Assembly (NCBI GenBank): GCA_009617715.1
Contig: VTFK01000276.1
Location: forward strand, 434,001 to 498,000
DNA from: Plectrocnemia conspersa
Lineage: Eukaryota > Arthropoda > Insecta > Trichoptera > Polycentropodidae
Direction of reading: 5' to 3'
Length of the DNA: 64,000 nucleotides
Notes under the pieces: generated by a model
Seen by the model: the letters and a program-made list of their open reading frames with translations, nothing else
Databases searched by the model: none
Told to the model about the DNA's origin: nothing
Made by a program: the position numbers and the translations under genes
In this document: positions 1 to 12,276 of the stretch, piece after piece
Layout: each line of letters opens with the position of its first letter
Position numbering within the stretch: position 1 is the stretch's first letter

Positions 1-1069
1 TTTACTAACATGAATTCAAGTTTGCTCGAATATATGTTCGAAAAGCCACACGGAATGTATATGTGAAAGAAAACTCAGTTTACGAGCAAAATCAATATTT
101 CAAAACACTCGTATATAAAAGCAATAACCTAATAAATACTTGAGTTGATTCGTTCCACAACACAAAAATAATAATATTTAATAATTAAATTTATTATAAA
201 ATAATTTAATTTACTAGTTACTCACGGATAAATATCGTGATAAATAAAATAAAATTTCAATTGTTAACATCGTCGTTTTCACATGGGACTGTGCTTTAAA
301 TATTGTAGAGCAACTGCATGGACTTAGACTAAGATCGACCTCCTACCTGAGCTGTCGCAAGTGAAAGCCGCGGTTTATGTGTTTTGAATTATTTTTGACA
401 GCTTTTATAAGTAAGTAATTTAAACTAATATAATATAGCGTATTATATATTAGAAACTGCAATAATATTTCACCCGATAAAGTTTTATCAAAGCGATTTT
501 AAATAAAAGTACATTTTTTAATTAATGTATCATGATGGCCATTATACAATTTAACATTAAAAAAAAAATTATGATGCACACCATCCCATATATATGTTTA
601 ACTCCTCATAGCTATCAATGAAAATATCATTGTGTTTAGAAAGCTCGGGTAGGAGGAGCGTACTCAAGCGCTCAATGGCAATGTTAAGGGATGCAATCGT
701 GACTCCTAAGACAATGGTCAATCGTAAGGATCGCGAAATTCAAACAAATTAAAATGACAAAATTATTTGGATTTTATTTGACAATAATTAAGTATCAGTG
801 ATATAGCAAAATATTATTATATTATTAACATAAATTAAATATTAAATAATTAAAATAAAATCAGGGACTGTATACATACTAATTTATAAGGTCATACCAA
901 TCGTAGTAATGTTGTTCTTTAAATGCTGATAATAAAATAATACTAAATAATTCATAAAAACTAAAATTAATTTAATTAAAAAAGAAGGAATTTTAGAATA
1001 GAAATTTTAAATATTTAAAAAAAATCAAGAGACATTATAACAAAAAAGCATTTTATCGGAATTGTCAAT
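1..1069. other. AT-rich non-coding DNA
   Basis: No gene or recognised RNA. It contains one copy of a diverged dispersed repeat at 600-722, listed separately. Confidence 0.6.
600..722 (+). repeat. Diverged dispersed repeat, copy 1
   Basis: It shares CTCCTCATAGCTA with a copy near 56597, and TGTGTTTAGA.AGCTCG and GATGCAATCGTGACTC.TAAG with a copy near 2779. The order of shared blocks is the same in each copy, which argues against chance. The family is unknown. Confidence 0.45.
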
Positions 1070-1560
1070 GTTAGTGTCACTTTTTCGAGTGTGAGAAGAA
1101 AAATAAATTTTCTCTCAGCATCACTACTCTCGTTTCCATCTCGTTTCTGAATTAGAGCAGGGTAAAAGCTCCTAAGACCTTGCCAGGTGTCACGGCGATA
1201 AATAGTACAATTTATTACCCGCTTGAGTTCCCCGCGACGCGCTTCTATAAATACTATCTATCTGCGGTTAAGAGAGAGATACATCTATTTTTTTCTCTTT
1301 AACTTCTTCATTCTTTTTTCTTCTTCTTATTTATTTATTTATTTCGCCAGCGTCTCGCTCTCGCCTTGTGTCGGCGTGGACGTTTCACACTCTATTTAAA
1401 AATACGTTAAACGCGTGTTTGTGGAAATTAAATGCGTGTTATCAAAACAAATCGGAGTTGTTTAGCAAACATTTAGATTTGATCTTGACTTAATAGCGCC
1501 GATCTTGTTAAACACACTCGTTCGCGTCGTTTGATTTATGCACATGTAACGACACGTAGA
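1070..1560 (+). promoter_or_regulatory. Promoter-like or LTR-like GC-richer patch
   Basis: The patch holds CGCGACGCGCTTCTATAAATA near 1230-1250 (a TATA box in a CpG context), then pyrimidine-rich sequence and CGCCAGCGTCTCGCTCTCGC near 1346. It could be a cellular core promoter or the remains of a long terminal repeat. I found no matching second repeat and no coding sequence next to it. Confidence 0.25.
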
Positions 1561-2778
1561 CAATTAGTTTACGATATGCCAGCTTTTTAATGAAGATGAG
1601 TGCTAACAGTTTTATCATTGAATAAAATATTACGAATGAACAATACATCAAATATCTCGCAATCCTTTGATATGACTAAATAAATAATGAGAGACTTATT
1701 CTCTAAAAATTGTTTCTTTGTAGCCGAAGAAACTACATAATAACATAATAGATTAAATTGCATACAAAGCGATCCAATTGTTATTTAATAGAACACCGAC
1801 ATTCTTGGAATCAAATAATCCTCTCTGTACAATTAATTATCATAATAAAAGCATGAAATACACTTTTTAATTGTTAAATATGCAAGAAATTTCCGAAAAA
1901 CTTTATCATAATAACTGTTACAGACCACTAAATGATTTTGCAATATCGCACGATATAATTAGGGTTTCTGTCTCGACTCATCCTAAATCTATAAACTAAG
2001 TTAAAAATATTTTCTTTTATCATTCTATTAGTATAAGTAAATCAAAGACTGCCTGACAAGCTGCTTGTCTTTTACTAAATTACCTACAGATAAGATCTAT
2101 TTTAAACCTCAACAACGTCATTCAAAAGCATGCTTTTATATATATTTTTTTAACATTTTTATAGCTACTATTAATTATTTTTATTTAATACTACTTTTTT
2201 AGATAAAAAAAATATTTAATATCAGTTTTGTTATTGACTTGACTAATATTGATGTGTATTGTAATATTTTGGACAGGTTTTATAACCAGGTAATTTAAAC
2301 TAATTGAGTATCAAATTAATAATATATTAAAAATTAACCCACAATTTTTATTATATTATATAATAGAAATAACTAATAATATTTCATCCGATAAATGATT
2401 TTTAATAGTATTATTATTTTACTTAACATTGATTAGAATCTACTTGTAAAAATAATTTTAGTTCCGAATTTCAATGCCTAATATTGTTGATTTTTTTATT
2501 AATATATTTAGCTTAATATAGCTAATTTTTACACAAAACAAATTTGATCTAAACATACAAATAATATATAACATAAACAGAAAATAAAAAAAATTGCAAA
2601 TAATTAGCAATTTTAATTTTATTTTTAATGTGTATTTTAATAAAATAAAATGTTTTATTTTTTATGCATGGTAAATAATCCTATACACCCAAAATATGTG
2701 TAATAAAAAAATATTTTACATTCAATTCGTGCGGTACCCTTGTATTTATTTTATTTTTATTACAAATCTGACCATTAT

Positions 2779-2875
2779 GCCTGTGTTTAGAGAGCTCGTA
2801 TATGAGTAACGTTATTGGCAGCGACGGGCAAGAATAAGAGACGCGATTGCGACTCTCTAAGGCATTGATCATTCG
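2779..2875 (+). repeat. Diverged dispersed repeat, copy 2
   Basis: It contains CTGTGTTTAGAGAGCTCG, then GACGCGATTGCGACTCTCTA and GGCATTGATCATTCG, matching the block order of copy 1 (600-722). GC content is higher than the surroundings. Confidence 0.45.
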
Positions 2876-2899
2876 AAAGAAACTTTTAATGGTCGCGAG

Positions 2900-3560
2900 A
2901 TAATCAAGTATGCATAAAATAGCAAAAAAAAATACAACAGATTATTATCAGCAGGGGCGAAGAAGAGAAAGCCCCAATAGCCATTAGCTGGAATGCCAAG
3001 TGACGCGACGCAGATCGCGTACTCTCTCAGTCTCTTAGCGCCAGTAGACCACACGCTGGAGTTCGCCGTTAATAGTGTGGGAGAGTGAGGGACCTCTTTT
3101 GATCTTGAAATACCCCAAGCTCTTTAGAGGAAGTAAACTCTGTGAGCACCCAACCGAGGTAGCGTTCTTTGAACTATCAATGACGAGCAAAGCACTGCAT
3201 TTCAAACAAGCAGGCTACCGGGAGTCGAAACTGAAACTGAGACATCACGAAATTGATGTTCAAGGATGAAGCATAGCATAAGCAATGCAGGAGCATGCAA
3301 CGCTGATGCTATTGAAAAACTAAGCAACAGTTTGCAGGTGATCAGGAGAGCACTTCCCAACAACACTCGGGAGAAACACTACTGAGACTCTAACAAATAA
3401 CGTAGTACTACGGGGGGTGGTTCCCGCTCATCTAGCCCTAAAAAGCTGGATGCCACCCATTGGGTTGGACTCGTAGGGCCCTATTACCGGTAACGGCAGT
3501 GGTTTAAGCAAAGGATCATGTAGTAACACTCTCTGCCGGTCAATCAATACTTGCAATACA
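2900..3560. other. GC-rich island without recognised coding content
   Basis: About 600 bp are near 50% GC by eye, against roughly 25-30% around. Short open frames exist on both strands (for example 2869-3054 minus and 3075-3269 plus), but none resembles a family I know. A transposon 5' region is the likeliest source, since an RT fragment follows at once. Confidence 0.35.
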
Positions 3561-3696
3561 GATTCAAATATAGAAGTTCTCTACAATCACATGAAATACT
3601 TCAAATTAAAAAATATTTATAACCACATTTGTAAATAAAATCGTTGTTTCATAAAAGTATGTGATTTATTCATACTTTTCATAAGCCAAAATCATA

Positions 3697-3861
3697 TTTA
3701 TTTACATCTAAATCATTCTGTAATGAGAAGGAGTCCGCAAAAGATCGAATGCATTTATACAATTTTAAATCATCTGCGTACAGAAGAAAACTTTAATTTG
3801 TAACTGCTGTATTTATGTCATTAATAAATAATATAAAGAGCAGAGGGCCCTTGAGGAAACC
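3697..3861 (-). mobile_element. Non-LTR retrotransposon RT fragment (Jockey-like), broken
   Basis: The minus strand reads GPLLFILFINDI, then a stop codon, then SFLLYADDLKLYKCIRSFAD and NDLDVNK. The YADD active-site box of reverse transcriptase is intact (3780-3769). Only the palm segment remains and flanking sequence is unrelated on both sides. Order and wording fit Jockey-clade LINEs. Confidence 0.8.
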
Positions 3862-4316
3862 CCGAAGGGGTGAAATATTCATTCGACAATCGGCCGCCAT
3901 AGGTGACAAACTGTCTACGCTCGCTCAAATAACCGAGTTAAATCATCCGAGCAATCGAGGTTCAACAATTTTTTTAATAATAACCCATGACAAATTTGTG
4001 CCTTCTCAAAATTTATATATACGACGTCTACTTGAATTCCCGCATCGAGAGATTTTTTCACCATTTTGGTGAAAGACAGAAGTTTAGTAACAGTGGAACG
4101 GGCGGAACGTTTTTTTCCTAGGTTTATAAAATAATATACAGTAATAAGAAATAATTAAAAATGAGAAACTGTTATTTAAACGTTTTTAATCTGTGGGTTG
4201 AATAAAATAAAAATTAAAACCTAATTTAATATACATATAAAATCCGTTTTGTTTTTATTTAAAAAAAATATTTACTGGTGTAGTATTACTTTGGCGAAAA
4301 GATTTAGAGCTAATTT

Positions 4317-4517
4317 TTATGCAGACTGCTTTATTATGTCGTAAATTATATACTTTTCATTGCATGTTACAAAACGATCAAGAAACGGATCGTTTCTGTT
4401 GCTTAAAAGAATCGCAGAACATTTTTTTATACAGTTTATACGGCATCCTTTTTTAAAGTCTGCTTGTTCCAGCCAGTTCAAGTGGTTTAGAATTGTTGGA
4501 TTACTAACGCATAACAT
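4317..4517 (-). mobile_element. mariner transposase fragment
   Basis: The frame contains ILNHLNWLEQADFKKGCR, then RNDPFLDRFVTCNEKYIIYD, which matches the mariner middle region. In intact elements the equivalent of TCNEKY is TGDEKW, so the first catalytic Asp is replaced by Asn. Both the N-terminal DNA-binding part and the remaining catalytic region are missing. Confidence 0.75.
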
Positions 4518-4519
4518 TC

Positions 4520-6520
4520 GTTATGGTTCTACTTAAGTATTTAATTAATCTGTATCCTCAAAATGTATGGTTATCGACGACATAGACTCTCTTTTTTGGC
4601 ATACAACGCGATAAAATATTATTGATAACCTAATCTTTCGGAAACCGTTTATTAAAGTGTTTAGTTCTCCAAAACATCATTGTAACTGCTAATCTTACGG
4701 TAATCGTGTAATGCTTCAATTTTCGTTAAAACACATTAGAAATTTAAATACCCGTATTTAGTTATCTATAGTATACTGAAGCATAAATCCAATTAAATTA
4801 AAGCAATATTTATTTTTCAACATTTAAAGCACAACATGCTACGATTGGTATGACCTGGTCAATTAATCAGTCCGCCGTATAAACAATCTCGATTTTATTT
4901 TAATCATAAATCACGATATTCATCCGTGAGATTAAGAAAATCTAAGAAAACCAAATATGTTATGATTGATAAGCGTTATAAATATATAATAATCACTAAT
5001 TTCGATCTCCCAGACACGATACAAATTGAGAAACACTAGGTAAATAATAGGTAATCCTAAAAGTGTATCTTTGTGTTATTCACTGGTAAATTGCGATTGG
5101 AACGGTACAAGGAAAAATTGACTCCTGAAAAATTGATAAATAATATTATTGATTGAATAAACAAGCCTATCTATGAGATCTTAAATCCTATTATGTTCTT
5201 AATATATATTTATTATATAATACTCTACTGCGTTTATAAAATACATAAATGTATGAATTTACTAGATATTATTAAATACTTATATTAAAATAATTAATAA
5301 TATGCAAAGTATATCTACGTTTCAAAAATTTTAATAACATTGCAACAATTTTTATCAGATTTAAAAAATAAATTATAGCATAAAAATCAAATAAAACGTA
5401 AAAAAATTTGCAATAAAATTTTTATATTTATAATAAGTGATGGTTAATATTTTATTTGATCTTTCAATATAAATATTTATTAATCTTTGATTTGAGTCAA
5501 ATCTATCTTTACTTTTCAATTTATATAATAATATCAGATTATTTGATATTATTTATAATTATTATCACACTAAAGAAAAATAAATAAATACTTTTGGAAC
5601 AAAACCGGATATTTCACGTTATTGTTTATTTATCACAGTTTATAATTTAGTGAATTTTATAAACATTCAACGTATGTATATTTTTTTCAAACTATATCAA
5701 TGAACAGTTTCTACATTATCGTTATAAAATAATCAAAAATATTTTTTGTTATATATTTTACAAACAATTACTCGAGGTAATTGTTTTTTTACGTTTTACG
5801 CACATAAAACAAACGTTTTTATTATATGTATGTGAGTGCTTTAAATTTATACTTGTTGCATTGCTATCTTGTTAATAATTTATACTAAGCTGGTTCAAGT
5901 TATTTTTATAGAAAAAGTTGGCAACAATGTAAAAAATCTTTTATGATAGTAGTTTTATTTTAAACTTGAATTTATATGAAATGCATTGAATCAAAGGTCG
6001 CCAATTGAAGGTCGCGGGTTTTAATCTCAGATGAACCCTATTTTGTTATCTATTAATTACTTTATAAAGCATATATAATAAAGTAAAATCTCAGATCGAA
6101 ATAGTATGATACTTAAAATGTATCTATTGTTTAAATAAAAATGCTCAAAGACACACAAATTCCAGCATTGATTATAAAAATCAAAAATAAAATTTTAACT
6201 CGTAGTTGTTTTGATGCATTTAAAACAAGCCTAGAATTTAATCGTATTTTTTAAAAGCTTTCATTTGTTTTTTGTAATATTCATATGTTGTTTAATATAG
6301 ATAACGTTTCTATTCAAAATCATACAAAAGGTTTTTATCAGTTAAACTTAAAATTCAGATATTAGATTTCAGACTATGTAATGCGAGAAACGTTGCAATG
6401 GACATATCATGACTCATTCGATTTTTGAAGGTTATAATGTAAGGCTCAATAATAGTAAATTAAATACATACATTAATAAATCTATACGTATAGACTATAC
6501 AAAAAAATAATATAAATATC
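4520..6520. other. AT-rich DNA, nothing recognised
   Basis: No open frame with recognisable similarity. A short GGTCGCGGGTTTTAATCTCAG (6011-6031) faintly resembles a tRNA B box and may be SINE debris. Confidence 0.5.
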
Positions 6521-6526
6521 ACTCAC

Positions 6527-6800
6527 CATTTCAATGTTAGAGAACACACGATTCACTCTTTTTATTTGATTCTCCCCACCAACGTACGAACACAGAATCT
6601 TCGTAAAATCTACCAGAACTGTCTTTATATTATTGCTTTATTATTATTAAATTAAATCGCGCCACTTCAATCGTGTTACGAAAGTACTCCTGCCGAAACA
6701 AGAAACGAGCGACCCGCACGACAGCTTCGTAGCTAATGATACGAAGTGGGAACGTTTCGCTTTACGGTCCGGTCCGTCTCGTTTGCATGTGTTCTCAATA
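6527..6800 (-). promoter_or_regulatory. Candidate promoter and first exon of a minus-strand gene leaving the window
   Basis: A GC-rich, CpG-containing patch (about 6660-6790) is followed on the minus strand by AT-rich leader sequence and a strong donor: GAAATG|GTGAGTGAT, with the exon ending at 6527. The last codon before the donor could be a start ATG. No coding exon was recognised between here and position 1, so the gene would continue beyond the left edge. Support is splice-signal strength and composition only. Confidence 0.35.
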
Positions 6801-7195
6801 ATTCCTGTTCTGATTTATTTTAATATGACGATAAAATAATCAATAAACAAAAATACAAATTATTGCTATAATAGAAAAAATAATTATAAAAAAGAGAAAA
6901 AAAAATTATAAATATCGCTATAAATTATTTTTCGTTATGGTGTTAAAAATTTCACTGATCTATTGATGTAATATGATGTTTTTTATTTCAATCGAAATTA
7001 TTTTCTAAGCTAGTTCTGTTTTCTTACATATTATTTAAAATGCAACAACTCTTTTTTTTAATTGAATATAAAATATATGTGTATTATGATGCGTAGCATA
7101 TTTTTAACTCTTTTATAGTTAAAATTTTAATTGGATAAATTTATTTTATTTAAACTCACTACTATAACAACTAATTACCATAAAGTCTAAGCAGA

Positions 7196-7662
7196 TCGAG
7201 TTTCTGCTAACCACATAGAGACCCAACCCCAGCAGCAGCCTAATCCGACAGCAGGGCGCCCGAACGCCCCAGAGTCTACCCTGCTAACAAGCGCAGCTAA
7301 GTTGTGAAAAATAAGCCGAGCAAAAGAATGGAATTTTTTATATAAATTATACGTTTTTGCCATTATTTTTTATATTATCGTGGCAACTCAGTTATATTTC
7401 AATAAAAAATTTTAAGAATATTACATAATAACAAAAATATTTTATCTTTATCAATGTTTTGTGCAAAAATACTGATACATTTGAATGAATTAAATGAACA
7501 TTAAAATAATACTAGACCACATAAATCAACTAGAAAAAGTAAAAAACTAACAAAATTTAAGCAGCAGGCGACGACAAAATGAAGCACAGTCATTGAGTTT
7601 CCACTCATCACGTAGAAACACAGCACCAGCCTAAGCCGACAGCAGGACGCCCGAACACCATG
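7196..7662 (+). repeat. Direct repeat pair about 400 bp apart
   Basis: Copies at about 7196-7265 and 7595-7662 share GAGTTTC, then CCAGCAGCAGCCTAATCCGA (second copy CACCAGCCTAAGCCGA) and CAGCAGGGCGCCCGAAC (second copy GGACGCCC). They are GC-rich islands in AT-rich DNA with the same orientation. They could be short LTRs of a miniature element or two tandem insertions. Confidence 0.55.
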
Positions 7663-7689
7663 CAAATAGAATGCTTATCGGCCGTGTTT

Positions 7690-7925
7690 ACTATGACCGA
7701 AATTATCAGAATTCATTCGTTAAACGAAACAAAATGTTAAAAAAATCCACCCTTTCGTATTGTTTAACACTTATCTCAAAAATAGGTGTGCGAAGTTTCT
7801 GTATTTGTTTCAAGACGCATCAGTTCAATAATTCGATTGCGATTAATTTATTTTTATTTATTAAATTTTTATGCAAATCCGCATCAAACAAACAGCGATA
7901 CAGTTCTGATCTTTATGTATATATT
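7690..7925 (+). repeat. Decayed relative of the 22-kb hAT element
   Basis: It matches the interior of the hAT element at 22074-22657 in inverted orientation. Shared strings include AACGAAACAAAATGTT-type sequence, CTTATCTCAAAAATAGGTGTG, ATGCAAATCCGCA and TCTGATCTTTATGT. In one frame both copies read RNKML then LISK.GVR. No terminal repeats are seen here, so this copy is partial. Confidence 0.65.
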
Positions 7926-8106
7926 ATAATAATTCGCACAGTATTGTATTATACATATTTTATAAAATTCAAAACGTTTAATTACTATGAAAGTAGTTAT
8001 TGAAAAATGAAAATATATTTTTTTTTAATAATTCTGATTTTTTAATGATTAATTTTAGTCTATTGTCTTTTGACATTGTTTTTAATTTTGCATTACATTT
8101 GACTAC

Positions 8107-8112
8107 TTTATT
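8107..8112 (-). terminator. Poly(A) signal of the candidate 8.1-8.3 kb exon
   Basis: AATAAA sits 37 nt downstream of the TAA that ends the short hydrophobic-tailed ORF, at a normal distance for an insect 3' UTR of minimal length. Confidence 0.4.
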
Positions 8113-8148
8113 ACTAAAAACGAGTTGTATTGCAGCGAAAGTGATTCG

Positions 8149-8321
8149 TTAAGTAAACAATGCATTTTGTGTTAATATTGCGGCTATAAAAAATATAGTT
8201 GTTAGTAATCCAGCAGTTTTAAAGACACTGGCGTAGCTGGAATGGATTGGCGAACTGCTCCGTGCGGCACTTTTTTGGGGCGGCATTATCGCGATGGAAG
8301 GACTGTTCGTGTAGAGTGGTT
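8149..8321 (-). CDS. Candidate last exon: short ORF with hydrophobic C-terminus
   Basis: A strong acceptor (TATTTTGTTTCAG) opens the exon at 8321. The frame from the acceptor is open through PLYTNSPSIAI to an ATG (8286-8284) and ends at TAA (8151-8149). An AATAAA lies 37 nt past the stop (8112-8107). From the ATG the product is 45 aa: a Ser-rich basic segment (PPQKSAARSSSPIHSS), then a hydrophobic tail (AGLLTTIFFIAAILT). It could be a small membrane protein, or the C-terminal exon of a longer one. Small residues, a spacer and a terminal hydrophobic run would fit a GPI-anchor signal. No family is recognised and no upstream exon was found. Confidence 0.4.
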
Positions 8322-8993
8322 CTGAAACAAAATATATATCCACGAATAACTAAACATGTAAAAACAATAAACATCAAATTAAACTAGTCATAAAATCACA
8401 CCCCTATAAATAAAAATATTTTTGGCCGGCCTGAAAATTTGGTCCGTTTCTTAGAATCGGTAAAAGTAGAAGTTATACCAGATGTTCCCCATTGTCTATT
8501 CAAGACGTGCACGTGCTAAAATAATTAAATGCCTGATAAACATTAACAAATTTTATCAAAGTTAAAAAATATTTTGAACATTTTTTTTATTTCGGTGCCC
8601 CAAAAACTGCTCTTCCTTTACGCAACTTTGAATTCACTTGAATATATTCAGATGGCGTCTTTGACCCTAAATAGGATTGAACACCCCTGGCTCTCCGGGC
8701 GGAGCTAATATTCGCATACATACAAAGTTAGGAGGGGCGATGTTAAATGCAACGCCTCCGACACCGCCTATTCAATTATAAGCAAAACGCCCTTTTATAT
8801 CACCCTAATTGTGGCTCTGGCTGATCGATGAAAACATAGAGAAATCGGAATGAGAAAATGGCGATAGCAGGAATGTATCTGAATAACTCTAACCGATATA
8901 ATACAAATTAGACCATTACTATAGCAGATAAATCAATGCAATCAGTGTGTTTCTAATTTCTCCTCATACTAGACATATAATGTTTATTAACAG

Positions 8994-10010
8994 CTTAACG
9001 CCCGTGGACTCACATAGGAGTCTTGAAAGAATATTGTGTAGCGGCCGTAGACTCGCCCATGAGTCCTGCATCATGCGTCTTCTTTCATTAAAAATACACT
9101 AGGAACATTCCTTAAGCCTTCATTAAAAATACACATCTAAAGTAAAGTTTTATAAGTCAGCACATTGAACGTGTATTTCAATAGTTCCACTCGAATACAC
9201 TTTTTAATTAAAAAATAAAATAAAAATTAAGTGTTGCTTATAACGAACAATGGTTTAATTACAAACAAAGCACTCCTCACTCGTAAATTTGCTGTTCTTT
9301 ACTTAGAACCCAATATCAATCAGCTGTGGTCCTAAATTTAACCCTTTTCTACATTTTTTATTTATTCTTTGTTTACAATCTATAAATAAATTGATAGTAG
9401 TGTTCTTTTTAAGCTTTGTGGGATGCGTCTAATTACAAAGGTGTGAGTCGATGCGTTATCGTGGTGCAAAATCCAAGAGTTGTTTGTCTATAGTTCTAGT
9501 TGTTTTCCTTAAATAGTAATGTTATTTTATATTAATTTTTAATTTAAAATTTATCAAAATATTAACAATAAGTAAAAATAATATTATTTCTGTTTTGTAT
9601 TGAATGGTGTATTTATACAGAAGCAAACATTTTAGTATTATCTTTTACGCTTCTGGTCCATTTTCCTTTTGTGATTTTACTCAGCAGGAGAGTATTGTGT
9701 AGGTTTCATCGTGGCGATCCATAATGTGCTGTGCTGTAACTTAAGTAGTTTGCGCTCGAGGGTAACGCTAACGGTAACGGGTTGTACGCCACCCCCTCTT
9801 TATTTTAATTATTTTTCACAATTTTCGAATACGTTCATTACGTAAAAATTTACGCTTTAAATTTATTTTCAAATTATTTTTTTAAACCAGTTAACGAATT
9901 ATTTACAAATTATTATTTTTTTGTTATTTTATATTTTTAAAAAAAGATACTGACGTGCGAAGAAAAATAACAGGTTACTAACCAAAAAGTCGCTGGCGTT
10001 TAAAGAGTTA
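8994..10010. mobile_element. TTAA-bounded segment, possible piggyBac-like remnant
   Basis: The left end reads TTAACGCCCGTGGACTCAC; the right end reads GCTGGCGTTTAAAGAGTTAA. Just inside the left end two related motifs occur: GTGGACTCACATAGGAGTC and GTAGACTCGCCCATGAGTCC, like subterminal repeats. TTAA targets are typical of piggyBac. Terminal inverted repeats are not clear and no transposase is seen. Confidence 0.3.
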
Positions 10011-11220
10011 AATGTTATTGACGTAAATTTACAACATCAAATACAATATTTATATTTAGGCAAATCACAGATAGTTATAAAACGGTCAAAAAGTTATAAT
10101 CTGTCCCTTTGAATAATAATGTTTATTGTGAAAGTACTACCTAGAAAGTGCGTGCTTTTGAAGGCAATGTTCCGCTCCTTTTTTTTTATTGTATATTATG
10201 TATTAAATCTGGCTAAGGGAACTTGTACCTTTAATACATCAGTTTAAAGGTACATCTCAAATAACTGTAGTTTAGTTCAGATTCATTATTTGAGGTCGGT
10301 TTTTACTTTTTTTATGTATATAATCTTGCTATGATTTTTTCCAGAGTTGGACCCTTAATATTTATTAAAATTGTAAATGATAAAAGGGTTAGTGTTATTA
10401 ATTTAGCATACACAAAAATGATCATAGTCACTGTTAATTAAAAATCACTTAATTGAAAATTAACATATTAATTGAATTATTCTTGCAAAATTATTTATTT
10501 TAGTCATGCCACTCTTTAGGAAATAATTTCACAATTTTTAAACAATCCATTTTTTCTATGACTCTAAAACATTTTAGCGAAAACTTTGCACTTAATTTCG
10601 ACACAATAGCGATGACGAAATGCAATAAGACAATCAATTTATAATCCGTCAAATTATGTTAATATAGAATTAGCAATTTTTATAATTCAAAAGAATTTTA
10701 TATTTACATTCTATTCATAGTTCAATCCATTGTTCAAATTAAACAGCAATGGCAGAATTAAAAATCCACCCATTCGAAAAACATTATTACAACATAATTT
10801 ACATACATAAATAAATAAACTAAGCATTTGGACTAAATCGAAAAATAATTTCAATCCTGAAATACAAATAGAGAAAATATTACTTAACTTGAGTGTAAAT
10901 ATAATGAATGGATTAAGTACATAAAATCGTTATTTGGGAATCATAGAGAAGACATAGCAAATGAGAAGAAACATGAAACGATATGATTTCGAAAAACAAT
11001 AAGTATAATTAGGTACTAGCAGAGCTTTTTAAAAGTCTGAACAACTTTACGAAATTCCTCAAAAAAATATACTTCTCAGGAAAAATACCTCATGGTTGCG
11101 ATCGACATTTATTCTTTCACCAAAATCGAAACAACTTTAACTTCAGACTTATGAGCTTAAGATTATGTTTAAAATTACACAAGGAAGAATTCACCATGTT
11201 GCGAAGAACTTATTATCAGG
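10011..11220. other. AT-rich DNA, nothing recognised
   Basis: No open frame, RNA or repeat that I can support. Confidence 0.5.
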
Positions 11221-11229
11221 GAACAAATT

Positions 11230-11640
11230 GTATTAAAGCGCTCTTCAGAGAGGTCCCGAAGTTCGTAATCTGTTTACATTTGCTTCATAGATTTTGAGAA
11301 AGCGTTTGATCGCATAAAACATTATCATTTAATGTAGTGCCTAAGTTTTACGTGATGTAAGACTTCTCAAAATCTATATAAGAATCAATCAGCATTGAGG
11401 AAGAGCAAACTTAAAATATTCTAAAAAAGAAAGGTAACAGAGATGTGATCTTTCTCTAAATCTTTTCAATTTATACTCCAAAAGCACATTCCTCTCCAAG
11501 GACAAAAGGAATACAAATTGTAGTGAAAGTAATTAACAACACTTGTTATGCTGATGACACGATGGCGGAATTTCAAATTTTGGTCCCTCTCGAAAAAATA
11601 ATTATGATCCTTTTTTCCTAAAAATAAACAATTTTCTGAA
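11230..11640 (+). mobile_element. RTE-like retrotransposon RT fragment, decayed
   Basis: With frameshifts the plus strand reads CFIDFEKAFDRIKH (about 11280-11320), a typical RT motif. Further on it reads KGIQIVVKVINNTCYADDTM (about 11505-11565), the YADD box in the context used by RTE-type LINEs. Stops lie between the two, so this is an old copy. Ends are not defined. Confidence 0.75.
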
Positions 11641-11790
11641 TAGTTTATATATCAAATAAAATAAAATAAATTTATATATAAAATAAAAATATATATATAA
11701 AATAAAATAAATTTATAAAATAAAATATATAAAATATATTAAATTATATATAAATTTTATTTTATCTAAAAAAATATATTGTGTTTTATT
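11640..11790. repeat. Low-complexity A/T tract
   Basis: It consists of imperfect AAATAAAAT/ATATAAAAT repeats with no coding content. Confidence 0.7.
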
Positions 11791-12276
11791 GCGAATGCTT
11801 AAGAAGCCGCGCGTGATTGACGTCATCGGATATAAATAGAAAATGCGTTTGTGTGCGTACATAAACAATGACAAGAAGGCACAGCGTGGTCTCGTTCTAC
11901 GCTCGATTAAAAATATCTTGGTCTCTCGACAATGACCATTTCAAAAATACGAGATTATTTTTTTTATATTGTATATGGGCGAACTTGACAGCGTAACTAC
12001 TGCATAGGTACAAGAAAAATAGATATTATATTTGCGAATTCGCCCTTTGTGCTTGTAAAAACAGCAGATGAATTTATAAATCCGTGAATTTCTTATAAAA
12101 TAGTGGCAATCTCAGCAAGATAAAAATATTATTATAATCTTGATGATGTGTGGATTAAATTTTGCAGAATTTTATTTTTGTACTCTTTTGATAACATTTT
12201 CTGCTATTTTGGATCAATTCAAACATATTTAGATTAAATATCATTTTTTTAAATTAGCATATATTTTTTTACAACG

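Noticed and set aside
3815..4072. 85-codon plus-strand ORF
   Set aside because: Its first part is antisense to the RT fragment at 3697-3861; the rest has no recognised similarity.
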